Below are positions 1-13,717 of a stretch of DNA of 64,000 nt, in pieces. How positions within the stretch are numbered: position 1 is the stretch's first letter; each line of letters begins with the position of its first letter. The stretch lies in contig CM049320.1 of assembly GCA_026874595.1 (NCBI GenBank), positions 28,444,714-28,508,713 on the forward strand. The letters run 5' to 3'. Both the position numbers and the translations under genes were made by a program. Below the pieces are notes generated by a model that saw only the letters and a list, made by a program, of their open reading frames with translations, searched no databases and was not told where the DNA came from. This DNA is from Sipunculus nudus (lineage: Eukaryota > Annelida > Sipuncula > Golfingiida > Sipunculidae).

Positions 1-1062
1 AGTCCTGATTTGCCTACCATGATATTGCATTACAGGAAATCATTTAATTTTGATCGAAGGGTTAAAATAATTAAACCGCAAAGAATGACCTGCCCTGAGG
101 GTACAACAATTATAAACGGTGCTCTGCGTGATAAGTAAGCAGAAGCACTTTCCTTTCGCTTGAGTGATTGTACATTAAGTCCCTTTCCGACAGTTTGTCA
201 CTTGGTGAAACGTTTATTTTGTGTACTTATAATTTGGAAAATATTTTTTCTTTTCCAACAAGTTTTACTATTTGTTAACGAAATGGTTACATTGTTTACT
301 TATCGTTCAGAGAAAGCCGTATAATTTTTTTTTCTGTCAGATTTCTGACCTATTAAAAGTACTAAGAATAATGAAGAAAATTGTCAATTTGATACAACGG
401 TATGACTAAACTGAAAAACCCTGTTTATCAAGGATCATGTCACAAGATGACATAGTAAATATTCAAGTTGACGTTTATGAAACACTTGCATTTAATATAC
501 ATTATACATGGATAGTATTCTAAGAATTTGTAACATATCTTTCAATTTGGGAATCCCTGCCAACGCATGCCAATATTCTCATTGTAATTAAAAAATTAAT
601 ACATACTAAACTCCCTGTTAACGTTTAGCCTGCCTGTTATATTTTTGTAATAATGACAATATTAATACATATTTAACTCCCTGTTTACATTTAGCTTTCT
701 CTAATGGAAGCCGTAATTACGGAATTTCATGTCGTAGATCTTGGGGTCTGTTATCTCGCTAATAGTTTGATCCTTGTCCCATCAGAATTTTAAACTGGGG
801 ATCGCACTTTATTTTGGAATATACACTTTTATGAGTGTGTGCAATTTAATTATCTATAATTTAATTCCATTTTTGCATAGTAAAGTTTTGTGTTAATCAG
901 AGACATGGAACAAATGCAAAAACGATCGGGGACATTTACTTAAAAGACACAGTTTCTTATTTCTGTGTTCATGGCTACACGATGAAAGATCGTAGCTTTT
1001 CCAGAAATGTAACATGCACCGCCGATAGAACATGCAGTTCAAGTCCGGCTCATTTTAACTTG
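1..1062 (+). pseudogene. Broken copy of the cysteine-rich/sushi/TM family (copy A)
   Basis: Two relics of the family that is intact further right. Positions 1-134 match the fourth coding exon of the other copies (conserved block with RMTCP and a GTAAGC donor). Relative to copy E it has a 1-nt deletion that breaks the frame near position 20 and has lost the cysteine of the VNC motif. Positions 881-1062 match the sushi exon (acceptor TAG, GTNAKTIGD, NVTCTAD). Here the conserved Trp is Cys, the last Cys is Phe, and the exon is 182 nt instead of 180, so the phase is wrong. I see no exon 5 between them and no membrane exon after it. The window starts inside the relic, so upstream exons may lie outside. 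It is closest in wording to copies B and E. Confidence 0.75.
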
Positions 1063-2710
1063 GTAAACAGGCTATATCCATCACGTTAAGTTTCGTTCCG
1101 ATGAGCATGACGGAAAATAATGATTGATGCAGAAAGAACGAAAACAGTCCCCATATGTTTTGCTATATTTGAGAAACTGTTTGGTACAATTGTAATTAAA
1201 CGATATACGCTCTCATTAGTCTGATTCTTGGCCTTCTATCAGAAATTGAGTTTTCAGACTAAAGAGAGAGGGAATCGGATGTTTAAAATTTGGAACTCGA
1301 TGATCAATGCGATAACCTGATCTCTATGGTCTGATTACTTTTCTGATAACACTACGTTTTTCTGTACGCACCCTGGTGTTTAGACCGAGAATACCTAGGT
1401 ATATAATGCATCGGCCACACACAAAAATTCTGGAACGACTGCAATGGATAACCTCTGCATAAGGAGCGAACACTTCAAGTATAAGTGGGAAATACCACAA
1501 GTTACTGAGTGTGTGAGAGAGAGCGAGAGATAGTGTTTCTTTGTGCAATAAACTTGTTGATTTTCATCATCTACATATGTGACACAGTGAGAAAACCACA
1601 TGTAACATGAACAGGATAAAAAAGACAGACCGCACGAAATTGATTAAATTATATTCATCTTATTTATTTTCCTTCCCATGCATCTGTTTTGGTTGTACTT
1701 ATACAACATAGAAAATAAAAAGACACATAAACATTCAAAATTTCACTAAATTTAAATCATGGAAAGGCAGAAAAAATTAATATGTCGAGCTTTTCATTTA
1801 ATTCCTTAAGCCGATTTAAGCTGTTTTGTCTATACGGATCTTATCTGTTATACTTTTAATTGCTTAACTGATCAATTATGCAGGCTTTGTGTGGGCTATG
1901 TTTATTTAAAGCTGTGACTAAAAACCAATAATTGAATGCAGCAATATAAATTTAAATTCTGAACACAGTGGGACCTTGAGCCTTCGAAAACACTACTCGT
2001 CCATAACAAAAAACTGTGACCGCATCATTACGCATGCGGTTTATTAGTCTGAATAAAGCATTAACTGAAAATGATTGAAAGTCTAACTAGTCTTATCTCT
2101 GTTTTTTCATAATAATGCTGTTCTTGTTAACCTTTTACAACCAACAAACTCGCATAGTCTATTTCTTCCTACCAACAGCAGCAGGTGAGTTTTTATATTC
2201 ATGTTGTACGGTTGAAATACACAATACAATTATTACCATGATATGTAAGCAGTAATTGTTGATGCTATCATGCGATATTAACAGAATACTAGATGACCTT
2301 GAGTCTGATGGATAACATGTCTCCGACATGTTCACCTGATACAATAATATTATTATACATTTCTAATCTCGTAAAATGGTCCTTGCATTCATAGGATTTC
2401 AGATTTAACGTAGTCGCTTGTATGTATTCTTTGCTAGCAAAAATATCTGAAGATCGTAAGGGCCTAAGGAACTTCAGAATAGAATATATGTGTCATAGTA
2501 AAAGAGGTATTGTGCTCTAATACTATCACGGTTGTATACTTATGTTTATTTGTAACAGGCTTGATGATTCACTGGTCTCCAATCCCTATTATATTGACAT
2601 GCTTCTTCCTGTGCTGGAATTCAATATGACAGTGAAAAGAAAGATTAGAACATAAGTAAAAAAAGTTGAACGAATCTATTGAAAACCATATATATTAAGA
2701 ATGTGGTTGT
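1063..2710. other. Non-coding interval, nothing recognised
   Basis: AT-rich sequence between the pseudogene and copy B. Short open frames here have no recognisable domain. I looked for the missing membrane exon of copy A and did not find it. Confidence 0.5.
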
Positions 2711-3314
2711 TTAACGGTGAGCAACCGTGCAACCAGTCCTTTTCAAAACATATAAGCCAAACCCTACGCATAAAACACTAATAATCAAAATACCCAATGC
2801 AACACCTATTCCAATCACTAAATTGTAATTTGCTCTTTCTTCTTTCCCGATCCACTGAGCTTCTTTGTTTGAAGAGCCACCTGGTGGCACAGTCATCACT
2901 TCGGACGTCCGTTCTGAAATGGTAGTGAACATTAAAGGGTTAATCATCTTAACAAAAATTAAACTCTATCCAAATTATTCAAAGATTTTTTTATAAGAAT
3001 ATTTAACATGTATAATTACGTATTTTTAAAATAAATGCTCCACGTTTAAAATATCTCGTTGACTTGAATTGGCAATTTTGTACCATTACACTGAGCTGGC
3101 TTTGAGCTCCAGGTTCTGTTGGCGGTGCATGTTATGTTTTTAGATATGCTACCATCAGTCATCGTGTGCCCAGGATTACAAGTATAAAACACGGTGTCAT
3201 TAAGGTAGAAGTCTCCAAATGTTTCCGCATTTGTTCCGTTCCCCGGATGTCCACAATAATTTACTAGATAGTATGAGATAAATAGAAGTCACACACATGG
3301 ATTAGACATTCATA

Positions 3315-3350
<36 letters not shown>

Positions 3351-5077
3351 TATATGTTAAATCGATATTACTGATAGGAAAACGATGCATCTATTACGAA
3401 GGTAACAAACCTCTAAGCTTAGACCCCATTTGTGTCCGGAACTAAAAAGTATCAATAATAGAGGTATGCACCTAAGGGGTAGCTTTCATTGGCTATTTTA
3501 TATCACTATTACACAAATATAACAAGCAACGTTCAGCATTACTGTGTGGTATTTAATACACGTATAAATAACATTCATTCTGGATACATATGGATGCCCC
3601 CGTGTTATATTATGTATTTTATGTAAGATGCAGGTGTTTCATAATACTTACACTGACATCTGATCTGCATTGTGCAGTACTTTGTTGTATGACATGTTCC
3701 TAAACAAACAGGTCCTCTTCGTTTAGCCACGGCGGAGATTATACTGTTGTAACTATAAAACGTGTTACTCTTTATTGTTATTTATAGATAAAGAAAAAAA
3801 TATGTCCTATGTATGGCGTAGTTTAATTGTGTGCTGAAACCGTTTGATTGGTAAAAAGCTGTTCCCGTGTTGGATATAATGTATATAATATTATATCTTT
3901 GTTTTCAAAGAAAAGAGCAAAATAAATAAATCCCAAAGAAAATGAAATCACATTTATATGTGCACATCATAAGTGGTCCATTGATATGACATATATTAAT
4001 ACACCTCACAGCTACATATACCACATAAACAGAAAGATATGTAATCTTTTAGAACCAATGGAGGTGTGTGTACTTACTAGTCATGCAGTGCACAGTTGAC
4101 AATTGATGTACCATGCGGACAGGTCATTCTATGTGGTTTAGTTGTCTTAATCCTTATATCAATATTAACATATTTCCTGTTATCTGCTGTCACAGGCACG
4201 CATGTAAGGATAGACTAAAACCATGCATAACAGAAGATAGAACACAAAACTTTGAAAAATATTTGATAAGAATTTCAATATTTTAGGCATTAATATAAAC
4301 TTGCAATATTTCTTAGCTCTGCTTTACCCTACCTTCACTTAAACAAGGAGTGCCGAAACTGTGATCTTAGATTAATGTTTGGAAACCTTAAACGTGCGTG
4401 ATGAAATTCTAGGAGAAAACATTTTTTTATAAGGGCATTATTCATGATTGAGCCTAGAAAAAAAAAATCAAAAACATTCCGATCGCTTTTAAACTCTTTC
4501 AACTTAACTTTCACAAACTTAAACTGCTTCATTACACGTTGTGACAGCTTTCGGTAGCCAGTTATTTAATTTAATTGTCAGATCATGAAAAATGTGGCAA
4601 TAAAAACGTTTGTCTAACGACTCGATATATGCTTTGATCCCAACTATGCCTGTACCTTGACGGTGTAGTGAGTTTAAACGTACCTTAACACCAGCCGTGT
4701 TTGTGTGTTGGTTGAAGGACATGCAAGTGTCTTGAATGAATTTTGATCCGTCACATTGTATGCTACTGCAGCGGCATTCATGAGCGACATGTCCAGGTGG
4801 ACAGTTAGCTTTACTCTGAGCATCATTCTGACCACGTGACATTGGTCCATGGACTTCTGTTTAATACATTTCATTTCTCTATTAAAGTTTCATTGTCGCC
4901 AATAGGAGTCCAAAATTTCAAAACGGAAATTATTATATGTTCAATAAATACGATTATTTGCAAAGATTAGTACAGACGGTAATTGTATTACATTCATACA
5001 AGACTCATAAACCATTACTTGCCAACCACCTTCGCAGTCCATCCAAATTCGGCACAATCAGAAAATATAATCAGCAT
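2711..5077 (-). CDS. Two 6-Cys modules + sushi domain single-pass membrane protein (copy B)
   Basis: Predicted cell-surface protein of about 282 residues, function unknown. Exons on the minus strand: 5077-5023 (candidate signal exon, ATG at 5077, GC donor), 4856-4684, 4214-4078, 3752-3652, 3263-3084, 2913-2711. The last five have clean AG acceptors and GT donors, and their phases agree with the other copies. The second exon carries CPPGHVAHECRC and CDG; exons 3-4 carry TCVP, TCPHG, VNC, VCLGTC and IRCQ. The 180-nt sushi exon has YCGHPGNGT, ITCTAN, W and a closing C. The last exon has a Pro/Ser stalk, a Gly-rich helix (IGIGVALGILIISVLCVGFG) and a short basic tail. Exon 4 is one codon longer than in the paralogues. 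The first exon is the weak part: its signal peptide is poor and rests on alignment with copy E. It runs opposite to the other copies. Confidence 0.72.
3316..3348. repeat. (AT)n microsatellite
   Basis: Uninterrupted AT dinucleotide run in the intron of copy B between the sushi exon and the preceding exon. Confidence 0.9.
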
Positions 5078-5196
5078 TGCTTGACAAATACCGAAAATGA
5101 AACCCCGATATGCAGAAACCAATATCTAAAAGGAAGATGCTTTATATGTATATGCTTTTTATTTAACCTTTAAAGAGAAAGGTAGATAATATACTA

Positions 5197-5198
<2 letters not shown>

Positions 5199-5272
<74 letters not shown>
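5199..5272. repeat. (AT)n microsatellite, 37 units
   Basis: Perfect AT run just upstream of copy B. A second, shorter run lies at about 5521-5554. Apparent peptides of alternating Ile-Tyr read from such runs are artefacts. Confidence 0.92.
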
Positions 5273-5275
<3 letters not shown>

Positions 5276-5518
5276 CGAGCTTCGGTTTAACAGCACTTGA
5301 GGCATATTTATATGGTTTGTTGTTTAATATATGTAAATTTGTTTATATATTTGTTGAGGTAACAGTCTCCATGTTTATGCTCTCTTATCTTATTATTTAT
5401 CTAAGTATTAACATCTGTAGTGTTCCATTTAGGTTCGGGATTGAATGACTGATTCACGAACTCATGATTCACGAAGTCACGAACACACAGCTTCGCACAC
5501 AGAAGCCGGTTTAATATG

Positions 5519-5560
<42 letters not shown>

Positions 5561-6496
5561 TATATGCGTGTGTGTGCTTGTGTGTGTTTGTGTGTTCTAT
5601 GTAGACTATTAGAATATGTATAGATATAAAGCATAGATTACTTTGAATCAAATAAATGTACAATTGAACATTACCTTCTTGCTCTTTGAAAAAGGTTTTC
5701 TTACCATCATTGTATCAGCAATGGAATGGATACCACAAACTGATATCTTTTGTCATTTCGGAATATTAAAGCTGTGGCGCTGTCAATGGACCGTGGGAAC
5801 TCGTGTGTTTTTATCACTCATCCTTATAATTGCCACTATTGCTAGTTGTTAGCACAGCCAAATGAGGTCCAATATTAATACACAGGGTACATATTTGCTT
5901 ATGTCAAAGTGGCTGTTATCAGTGTTTTAGTCCATGTCTTGTAATAAAGCTTCTTCGCTACAGTTAAGAAAGATGTGAGGTCGATCAGTTTTATTGTACA
6001 GTATGGTGACTGAATTGACAGGTTAATAAGAACCTAGCTATAATCAGATAATTACTCTTTTGGTCCATTTCACGCGTCGCATATATTTATACAAAGATAT
6101 ACAAAACAAGAAGTAACTTGGAACAGTGAGTAACAAGTGCATGAAAAATGAAAAATTTCCGTATCGACAAGTAACTAGCTTCGTCTTCATGTTACGTTGT
6201 AGGGGCCTACATGTCACGGTCCCGTCTTCGTCTTCTTGTGACGTGTAGGGGCTAGAGCCCTGCGCGGTTCGGAATTTAGAGCACGCACCCGCCCTGCTAT
6301 TCAAACCATCAGCCCGCAACTACCCGCCCCGCAGTTGTCAAAACCCGCCCTGCACCGCCCCGCACCAAAAAAAAAATAAATCGACCGAGACCCGCCCCGC
6401 ACATTTAGCTCTCAGCCCGCATCCGCAGATGTGACCGTCAGTCTTCAGGTTCAAGATCGAGGAGTCCAAGATCTATGGATATGCACAATTTAAGGC

Positions 6497-7037
6497 TAGT
6501 CTGTCCATTAGTTTTAGACTTATTTCTTCACAGTACTGTTAAGTGATGGGGTATTAAAAGGCGCAAAAACAAGAAAAGTACAGACGATGGTACCACCCGT
6601 CAAAAGATTAAGCTATCCAAGATCTTCAGTCAATTTGATTTTTGGACCAATCCATGTATCCCTTATTGAAATACTTTATGATTTTGTATGGTTTTCACCA
6701 TATATGGCATTATTAAAGGTCTAGGCCACTTTAACAGCAAACTTCTTGTCCCCAGTTTAAATATACATCATCTGATAACTTATGTGTATGTATTTGCATA
6801 ATATGAAAGTAATCTGTCCATTGGATTTTGACTTATAGTACTGTTAAGTGGCAATGATTGGGATATTAAACGGTACGAAATCAAGAAAAGGATAATAGGT
6901 GGTGCCACCAGTTTCCGGTACATGACAACATACAAGATCTCTTCGTCAAGTTGATTTTTGGATCAATCCATGCAAGATTTCTTGAGATATTTAAGAATTT
7001 TTGTGATTTTCCACCAAAAATGGACCTATTAAAGGTC
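6497..7037 (+). repeat. Diverged tandem direct repeat, about 310-bp period
   Basis: Blocks 6497-6722 and about 6811-7037 align over their length. Shared words in the same order include CTGTCCATT, ACTGTTAAGTG, AACAAGAAAAG-like, TGATTTTTGGA, CAATCCATG and ATTAAAGGTCT. No coding potential is evident. Confidence 0.6.
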
Positions 7038-8214
7038 TCTTCAGCGGCGGCGCGACCGTGCTTAAACCGTAGTATCCGGACTTTGTCTGGGGATTCGTTT
7101 ACAAAATTCAACATATGAAGTTATAAAGCTAACAGTATAATTAACGTTTAACTATATTTCCCATGCTTATTGTATGTCGTTTGCTTTATATATGAGAGGC
7201 TAATCTTTCGCGAATTCTTGATTTAGAACTTTTCGCGAGTTTTTTCGCGTTTCCCCCTGAACCTTTAAAATCTAAGTAAAACAGTCTTTGTGTTAACTAT
7301 AAAATGAAAATAAGTTCTACAATGCCTCACTTTTTAGTGTTACAGTCATAATATTATATAGTTAAAGTCTACTACATATATTACAATAATCAAAATGTAT
7401 TTACATGGGCCAGTACCGATACCATGCCCAGATTAGACTGGTGGTTAATGAGCCATGTTTTCAAATGTGTGATAACTAGTTTGTGCAGATGCATCGTTAG
7501 TCATTTAATTCAATGGAGCATCTTATTATCGAGAATTTTACGTGTTGTTTCACATTCTCGAATATTGTGAAATTGAACCCTCGTGTACAATAGGTATCTT
7601 CAGTATGCTGCTAAACGGAGACATAAAAATAAAAACTCATGCATATACCAATCAATTTCTATAAAATTTGTATTCATAGAGGTACACTAATTGTCACTAG
7701 CTGCATTAGCTAGACGACAGTACTTGCGCACCACAGTACACACCTTTTAGTTGACAAAGAGTATAATTCTGTTCAGTGATGATCAGCTGATGAGCTGAAA
7801 GGGAAGGCTATGGAAGTGCAGAGGGAGTCATATCTATGTTTTGGTTGTGTACACAAGAATCGATAACAAATGAGCGCCATCCTCATTATCATATTCTGCT
7901 ATGCCAATACAGTCCTCTAAACTGGCCAGTGCCCTTTGCCTTATCCCTGGTTATAGCAGACCTCTATCTTTGTGAGTTATATAAAGCCATATCCTGCTGG
8001 TACCCTACGCAGTGACTAATAAAAGATGTATAATATTGGTACTATACCCTCATTCTGACAACATGCATGGTCCCCGCATTTTGTAAATCCATCTCAAAAC
8101 GAAATTTATATTCCACCGGTAAATTATAGTAATTCTGTAAACGAAATAACCAAAGGAACATAAACACTGCAGCACTGTACAATTAAGTAAATGCAATCAT
8201 CTCCTCCTATATAC

Positions 8215-8216
<2 letters not shown>

Positions 8217-8269
<53 letters not shown>
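8217..8269. repeat. (AT)n microsatellite
   Basis: Perfect AT dinucleotide run in intergenic sequence. Confidence 0.9.
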
Positions 8270-8272
<3 letters not shown>

Positions 8273-9405
8273 CTTATAATATACACGTGGCCACATATAT
8301 ACAAAGTAACTCAAACAATGAAATGTGATTTATGTATAACAGTCTATTAACAGTTGGAATTATTGGAGAAATGCATTTTATAAAACAAGTTTTTGGGCCA
8401 CAAGAACCCGCAAAAGAAGGTATGCAGCCCGCATAATTTTCAATATATAAAAATATGTACTTATTATATAACTTGTGTATGAGTTGATATTAGCTTATAT
8501 AAAATCAGATTGCTCCTTTGGTGCTTTTGGTGGTATTATAAAACAAATGATCCGTAGTTAAGTAACAATTAATGATAAGCAGACCCCTTCAACTTCGAAT
8601 ATGCTCATTCTGTTCTCTGATTATTTGCAGAATACAAACTGACGTATGTGTTATACTGGTACATCCTCTCTGGAGTAATATTTAATTGCAGATTTACCAT
8701 GTATGCCATCAATAAGATAAATATGTTTATTGCCACTCAAATAACGGTTTTGCAACGAAAAGTAAAATTGGCCGCCAGCTGGATTTTCAGACTCATAGGA
8801 TCTGTACAGTTGTAGTAGACTGTTTGCTTAGTCCATTGAGCCCTAGAGTTTTGCACACCATCCTACCCTTTATATTGATTGAGGACTGACAAAAGTTTAA
8901 GGGTGGTCATAACATATTTGCGACACCATTTTATATTTGGCATACATTAATCCTGTAATTATTTGAAAGCAAAAGAACACAGAGATAGACCTACAGGTCG
9001 ATGCATGTGTCTGCAAGGTCTTTTCGTGGACTCAGAATATGGGATCATCTGGACTATTTGTCAAGTACAGTAAATATTGGTTTGTATTCCGGAAATCACG
9101 CGGATAACACATGTGAACGGACTTAAAAGTGTCCCATCTTTCCAAATTCAAAGAATCAGCATGTATATATATATATATATATATATATTCTTTTGAAGAA
9201 ACAGCTACTAGAGTGATATATGATTGATTTCGTTGAAGATTTATTAACAAGGAATATTTACTGAAGACATTTATGGAAACTATTTATGGAAATCCCATCC
9301 AGTCAATCCTCTTTCAGAAATATAGCCATAAAAATGGGGACTGTTTCTTTCTTCTCTGTACCATTTGAGGTTTTCCGTAATATTCAGCAGGTTAAAATTT
9401 TTCGT

Positions 9406-11176
9406 TTAGAACCGAATCGCGTCACCCCAGTTCAAATACGCCATGACCTTTAACTCTAAATTCCAAACCAAATAAAACCTGGTTCGCCGTATTCCTCCTG
9501 TCCGGATGTAATATTGCATGGTCTGAGATAAACCACCTGCAGCAACAAATAGTCCAACTCCTTGTAGATTATTCTGTTGAATCTGAAATCAGGAAGCTCT
9601 ATTTCTTTAACAGAAACGTAGTTTTAGTTTGTAAGGTATGGAGAAAATGTTCATTTCCCTGCATCTGAAAAGAAACGTTTTGTTAAGCGTATTTCATGTG
9701 CGTTAAATGTCTCATAAAAGTTTGTAAATCTGCCAACGCTGAAGAAAAATAAAAAAATAGCAACATTTTGGATGAAACTTCAACTTGTAAGGTTTCAAGG
9801 GCTTGTTATGCATTTTGTACACATGGAATACTTATATTTTGAGCATTCTGGGCAGTCGTGTAGTCAATCTATCATAAGTCCAAAAGGTAAAAGGATGGGT
9901 CATGCATTCCTCATGTACAAACTTTGTGGCGACCTTGTTTTTTCGGAAGTGATGCAGAAATGTTAATGTATTGTAGCGCAATATGGCTCAAATTTTAACA
10001 CTAAATTGTTAATTTTTCTCAGCATCGGGATACCATCAGCATTTCCCGATATATTTCTTTCATTTAAAGGTATTTTTGTCGATTTGTTTACTTAACAATT
10101 GTCAATTTAATTTTTTATGTCTAAAATGGGAGGTGATAAAAATATTCACTCAGAGATTAACACATATGGGAAACCCCACACCTAATGTTCTTGGGGCCGT
10201 GTTTCATATGGCATGAAACAAAACGTTCTAGTATTCGAGCGAAGGAGATTTATATTCTAATTTTTGGTGAAATATATGTCTTTTTTCAATATATAGGTAT
10301 AAAAGGCGATAGCTGTAAAATCTCTGAAACCAGGACCGACTGTCTCAATAAAATGCACTGACTCCGCGTTTGATTTATTTGCAGTGTGTCAGTGTTAAAC
10401 AAATAACCGGACGATAGCATATCTAACAGAACGATTGGCAAGACTCAACAGGCATATCGAGGAATGCATCACGACGTTTTTCCATCATGTTGGATTCATA
10501 TTGTGGTGAACAGCCAATCAGCCACGAATGATAAATTATCACAAAAGAATATATATGAACTCACTACCCTAATTGAACCTCCGTCTCTATGGTAACAAGT
10601 CATTTCTTGTATCAAATAAACCGTGCATGTGTTCAAAAATGTAACAACCAATATGCAGCATTGAAACGGATTTTTTTCTCGCTCATGTAAGGTGAGAGAA
10701 AATCCCTTAAAAAGCTAACGACTGGTCTGGTCTCTGTTAAGTGACTGCATAGGCCATGAGGTGCTTTTAGAAATGACGAAAATATTTGCATTCTCTTAGA
10801 CACTCGGTAAAGGATGTTACGCCACTCTGACACGCTGGTCGTAGATTATCTAATGTCAGAGGGCCGAAATGGCGCTATGGTAATAAGCATCCATAAACGA
10901 AGATCCATTGACAAAAAAAAAAAAAAAACAATTATGAACATATGTATTTCATGTATTTTCCGTACGCATTAACATTACATGGAGGCTGAAGAAGAGGCTC
11001 ACGTTTGATGATGGTTTCAATATGAAGCTGCTGGTGAGGAGACCTAATTGCAACCAAGAAACTCTTTTCTTTCTTGCATGCTTCACTTGCCAGGTTCCAG
11101 CTTATGTTTTGCTGAATCGTCAGTCTGTATATTGAAAGTTTCCCAGTTGCTTCGATAAAGGCATGACCCCAGATAC
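9406..11176 (-). pseudogene. Decayed C-type lectin, two exons
   Basis: Minus-strand exon 11176-11003 (CTAG acceptor, GTGAGC donor, phase 1 to 1) encodes YRLTIQQNISWNLASEACKK followed by FLVAI and HIETII. This is the first half of a C-type lectin fold: the W..A...C helix and the strand after it. Exon 9536-9406 (TGCAG acceptor, phase 1) joins in frame and reads QYYIRTGGIRRTRFYLVWNL then AYLNWGD. This matches the WTGG, W and NW landmarks of the second half, then hits TAA. The N-terminal cysteines that normally pair at the start of the fold are missing. So are the WTGG tryptophan (Arg here) and everything after NWGD, including the closing Cys-Glu. The correct phase join shows a former gene; the losses suggest a pseudogene or a strongly truncated lectin. 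Confidence 0.58.
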
Positions 11177-13238
11177 CTAGAGATATATCTTGTGCAATAA
11201 ATGTCATTCCATTATATCATCCTATAAACATCAACCTGCAAACCGTAGAACTTAGCGTTTTCTTCACTATTTTATTTTTGCTCCTTTTTTGATGTTTATG
11301 TTTTATAGCTAAGGGAAAGTTTAAAAATCCTCCGAACGCCATTTCTTGAACAGCCGGGTGTGTAAAATTAGGGTTTTTACAATGTCTGAAATACCTAGTG
11401 ACTGACTAAATGTGATATTCGTCTCTCAATTTGAAAGTTAAGTTTTGACTAAAGAAAACTAAAAATTAATGAATCACAAAGTTATTTAATGAAATTTGAA
11501 AAGTAAAAATTAGTGAACTAATGTTAAACATAGTTTTTACCGAAATAAATTATTTTATTTTGGTCCCACATGTAGAGATGTAAATATCTATATACAACGT
11601 ATGTGCGTCGTACATTATGCATTTTAAAAATGAGTAAGGGGACTGCAATGTAAAGATCTAATTTGATAAGCCCAAAATGAAATCTTATTAAATTTATTAA
11701 TAATAATTTATGCTTTTATAGGTCTTACTCTACTGAACTTCAACTCCTGACGACACCGGCTTCATGGAAACCGGGCAACCTGTAAAAGAGTTTACTTTTC
11801 TAGTATACACATCTCTTCTGGTTATGCCTACATTCTTACCTTTATTTTGTTTATGATTACAATCCAACTAGCTGCTGTGTTTTTTTCGTACATTATTACC
11901 ATTTGTTTTGCTTTTATATTCATTATGACTATCTGTTGTTTTATTACATTGATTAATTCACTCTTATATTTTACCAAAGTCAAATTTATATAGCGTTATA
12001 TATTTAATGGAAATGATAAATGGCTATTTGTATTTACTAAACTTTCCTGTTGACATACTAAAATAATACCTACCATGTGTGTAGTCAAATATTATACACA
12101 CAGTGAGCTTCATTGAGTTTTGTTTTCTCTCATCCAGGATGGCACAGGTATTGCGGCAAAATGCCTATCTGTACACATGGAGGTAATTTTTGTTTCAAAC
12201 AGGCTAACATGCCGTCTTCCTATTTTTGCCATTGCTGATTCCTTGCTCAAATTAATATATCAAATTGAATATCTGATATGTCAAACGATATGGCTATAAA
12301 GCACCTTCAAATATTATCTTAATCTTATTCATTGCTATCATTTTTCAAGTTATTTCAGTGCATTTCTTATTTCCAATGTGTCCGTACACCTTTTTTGTTA
12401 CATGAAATAGATATCCGTCAGTGAATCCAAGAATAGTCATATACTTTATGATATAATTAACGAAATTATGGTGGCATCCGTTGAAACTCTCCTTTACTTT
12501 AAATAAATTGTAAGGTTAGTTTGATGGAGTGTCTATTTTCAATATATTTTGGAATGATTTTATTCAAAATAAAAATGGGTTCCTCTCATAATGCATAACT
12601 AAAATGATAAATACGTTCAGTTTTGTATTAAAGAGACAATAATAATATCATCACACTTGACACGTGGGACAAACAAATGATAAATATCCCAAAATACACC
12701 GGAGATGATTCTCCGTGCCTCATTGTGTAATCAAATCCATTCAGCAAGAGAGGAAGTATTTCTCATGTTATTTCTTCAAACACATTCAAAGGTACTTAAG
12801 ACGATATCCATCAAATAAAGAAATATATTCATAACTGACACATCGTAGAAGATGATGTTTTTTTACCGTCAGCCCTATAAAGTCCAGTATTGGCAGATGC
12901 GTCCAAATATATTGTGTCTGTGACTGAATACAAGAGGGAGTTTTGTTTAAAAAAGTAACCTCTCACTAAATTTTACTGTGTACTGGAACGTTGATATTGC
13001 CATATCGCTTAATTCAAATTATTAAGGTGAAGGTATTTGAATAGAAATAAAAGATATAATGATCCATTTCGTTACATTAATTGCTGAGTACAAAAGGTCA
13101 TCAAACTAATGAAGTGTATTATCATATTAAAAAAATATATTACTGGCATACACTGTATCAGTTTGTCATAAAGCCTGGGAAGACAAAGTTGAAGCTAATG
13201 CTTATATGTAATATAAATATACATGCAAACATAAAAGG
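11177..13238. other. Non-coding interval, nothing recognised
   Basis: AT-rich interval between the lectin relic and the first unit of the segmental duplication. No exon of the lectin (signal peptide or PAN part) could be placed here with confidence. Confidence 0.45.
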
Positions 13239-13676
13239 TATGCCATCGAACCATCGCTCACAGTATCTCAGTTGAACAGGAAATTGTTCTTTTTATATAC
13301 TGATAAAATATTCAGCTCAATAGGGAAAATATACAGATCAGAATTAATGAAGAAAGAAATATTTCTAGAAGAAAGCTTAAGAGGGAAACGATGGCGCTCG
13401 TGCACTGTAGTTAGGGACTTAGGTAAGATGTCATCAAATACTCCGTCCAAATCAGATCAAGACAATCGTAGACGATGATATTACAAGCCAAGGTATAAAA
13501 ACAGCAGTGTATTTATATATTTATATTAAACATCGTGTTGAAAAACGTCCAACAATATTGAAACGTAGACGGCCTCTATATGATTCAAATAATTTAAGAT
13601 TGACACATGATGTTTAGGATGAGATCGGAAGAACAATCGGCGTGTGATCAGATCACATTGATTATATATATGTGTG

Positions 13677-13717
<41 letters not shown>

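Larger units (their letters stand above)
5273..9405. other. Intergenic interval with repeats, no gene seen
   Basis: Contains a C-rich stretch at about 6250-6430 with repeated CCCGCCC-type motifs next to AGAGCCCTGCG, which could be the end of a hAT-like element. It also contains a diverged direct repeat (6497-7037, listed separately) and AT runs at 8217-8269 and 9165-9187. No domain-bearing open frame was found. Confidence 0.5.

Noticed and set aside
5643-5852. 69-codon hydrophobic frame upstream of copy B
   Set aside because: No signal from splice phase or homology to the signal exons of other copies; AT-rich chance frame.
6249-6430. C-rich block considered as a hAT element with an AGAGCCCTG end
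   Set aside because: Only one possible terminus is visible and no matching second end was found, so it is only mentioned in the interval note.
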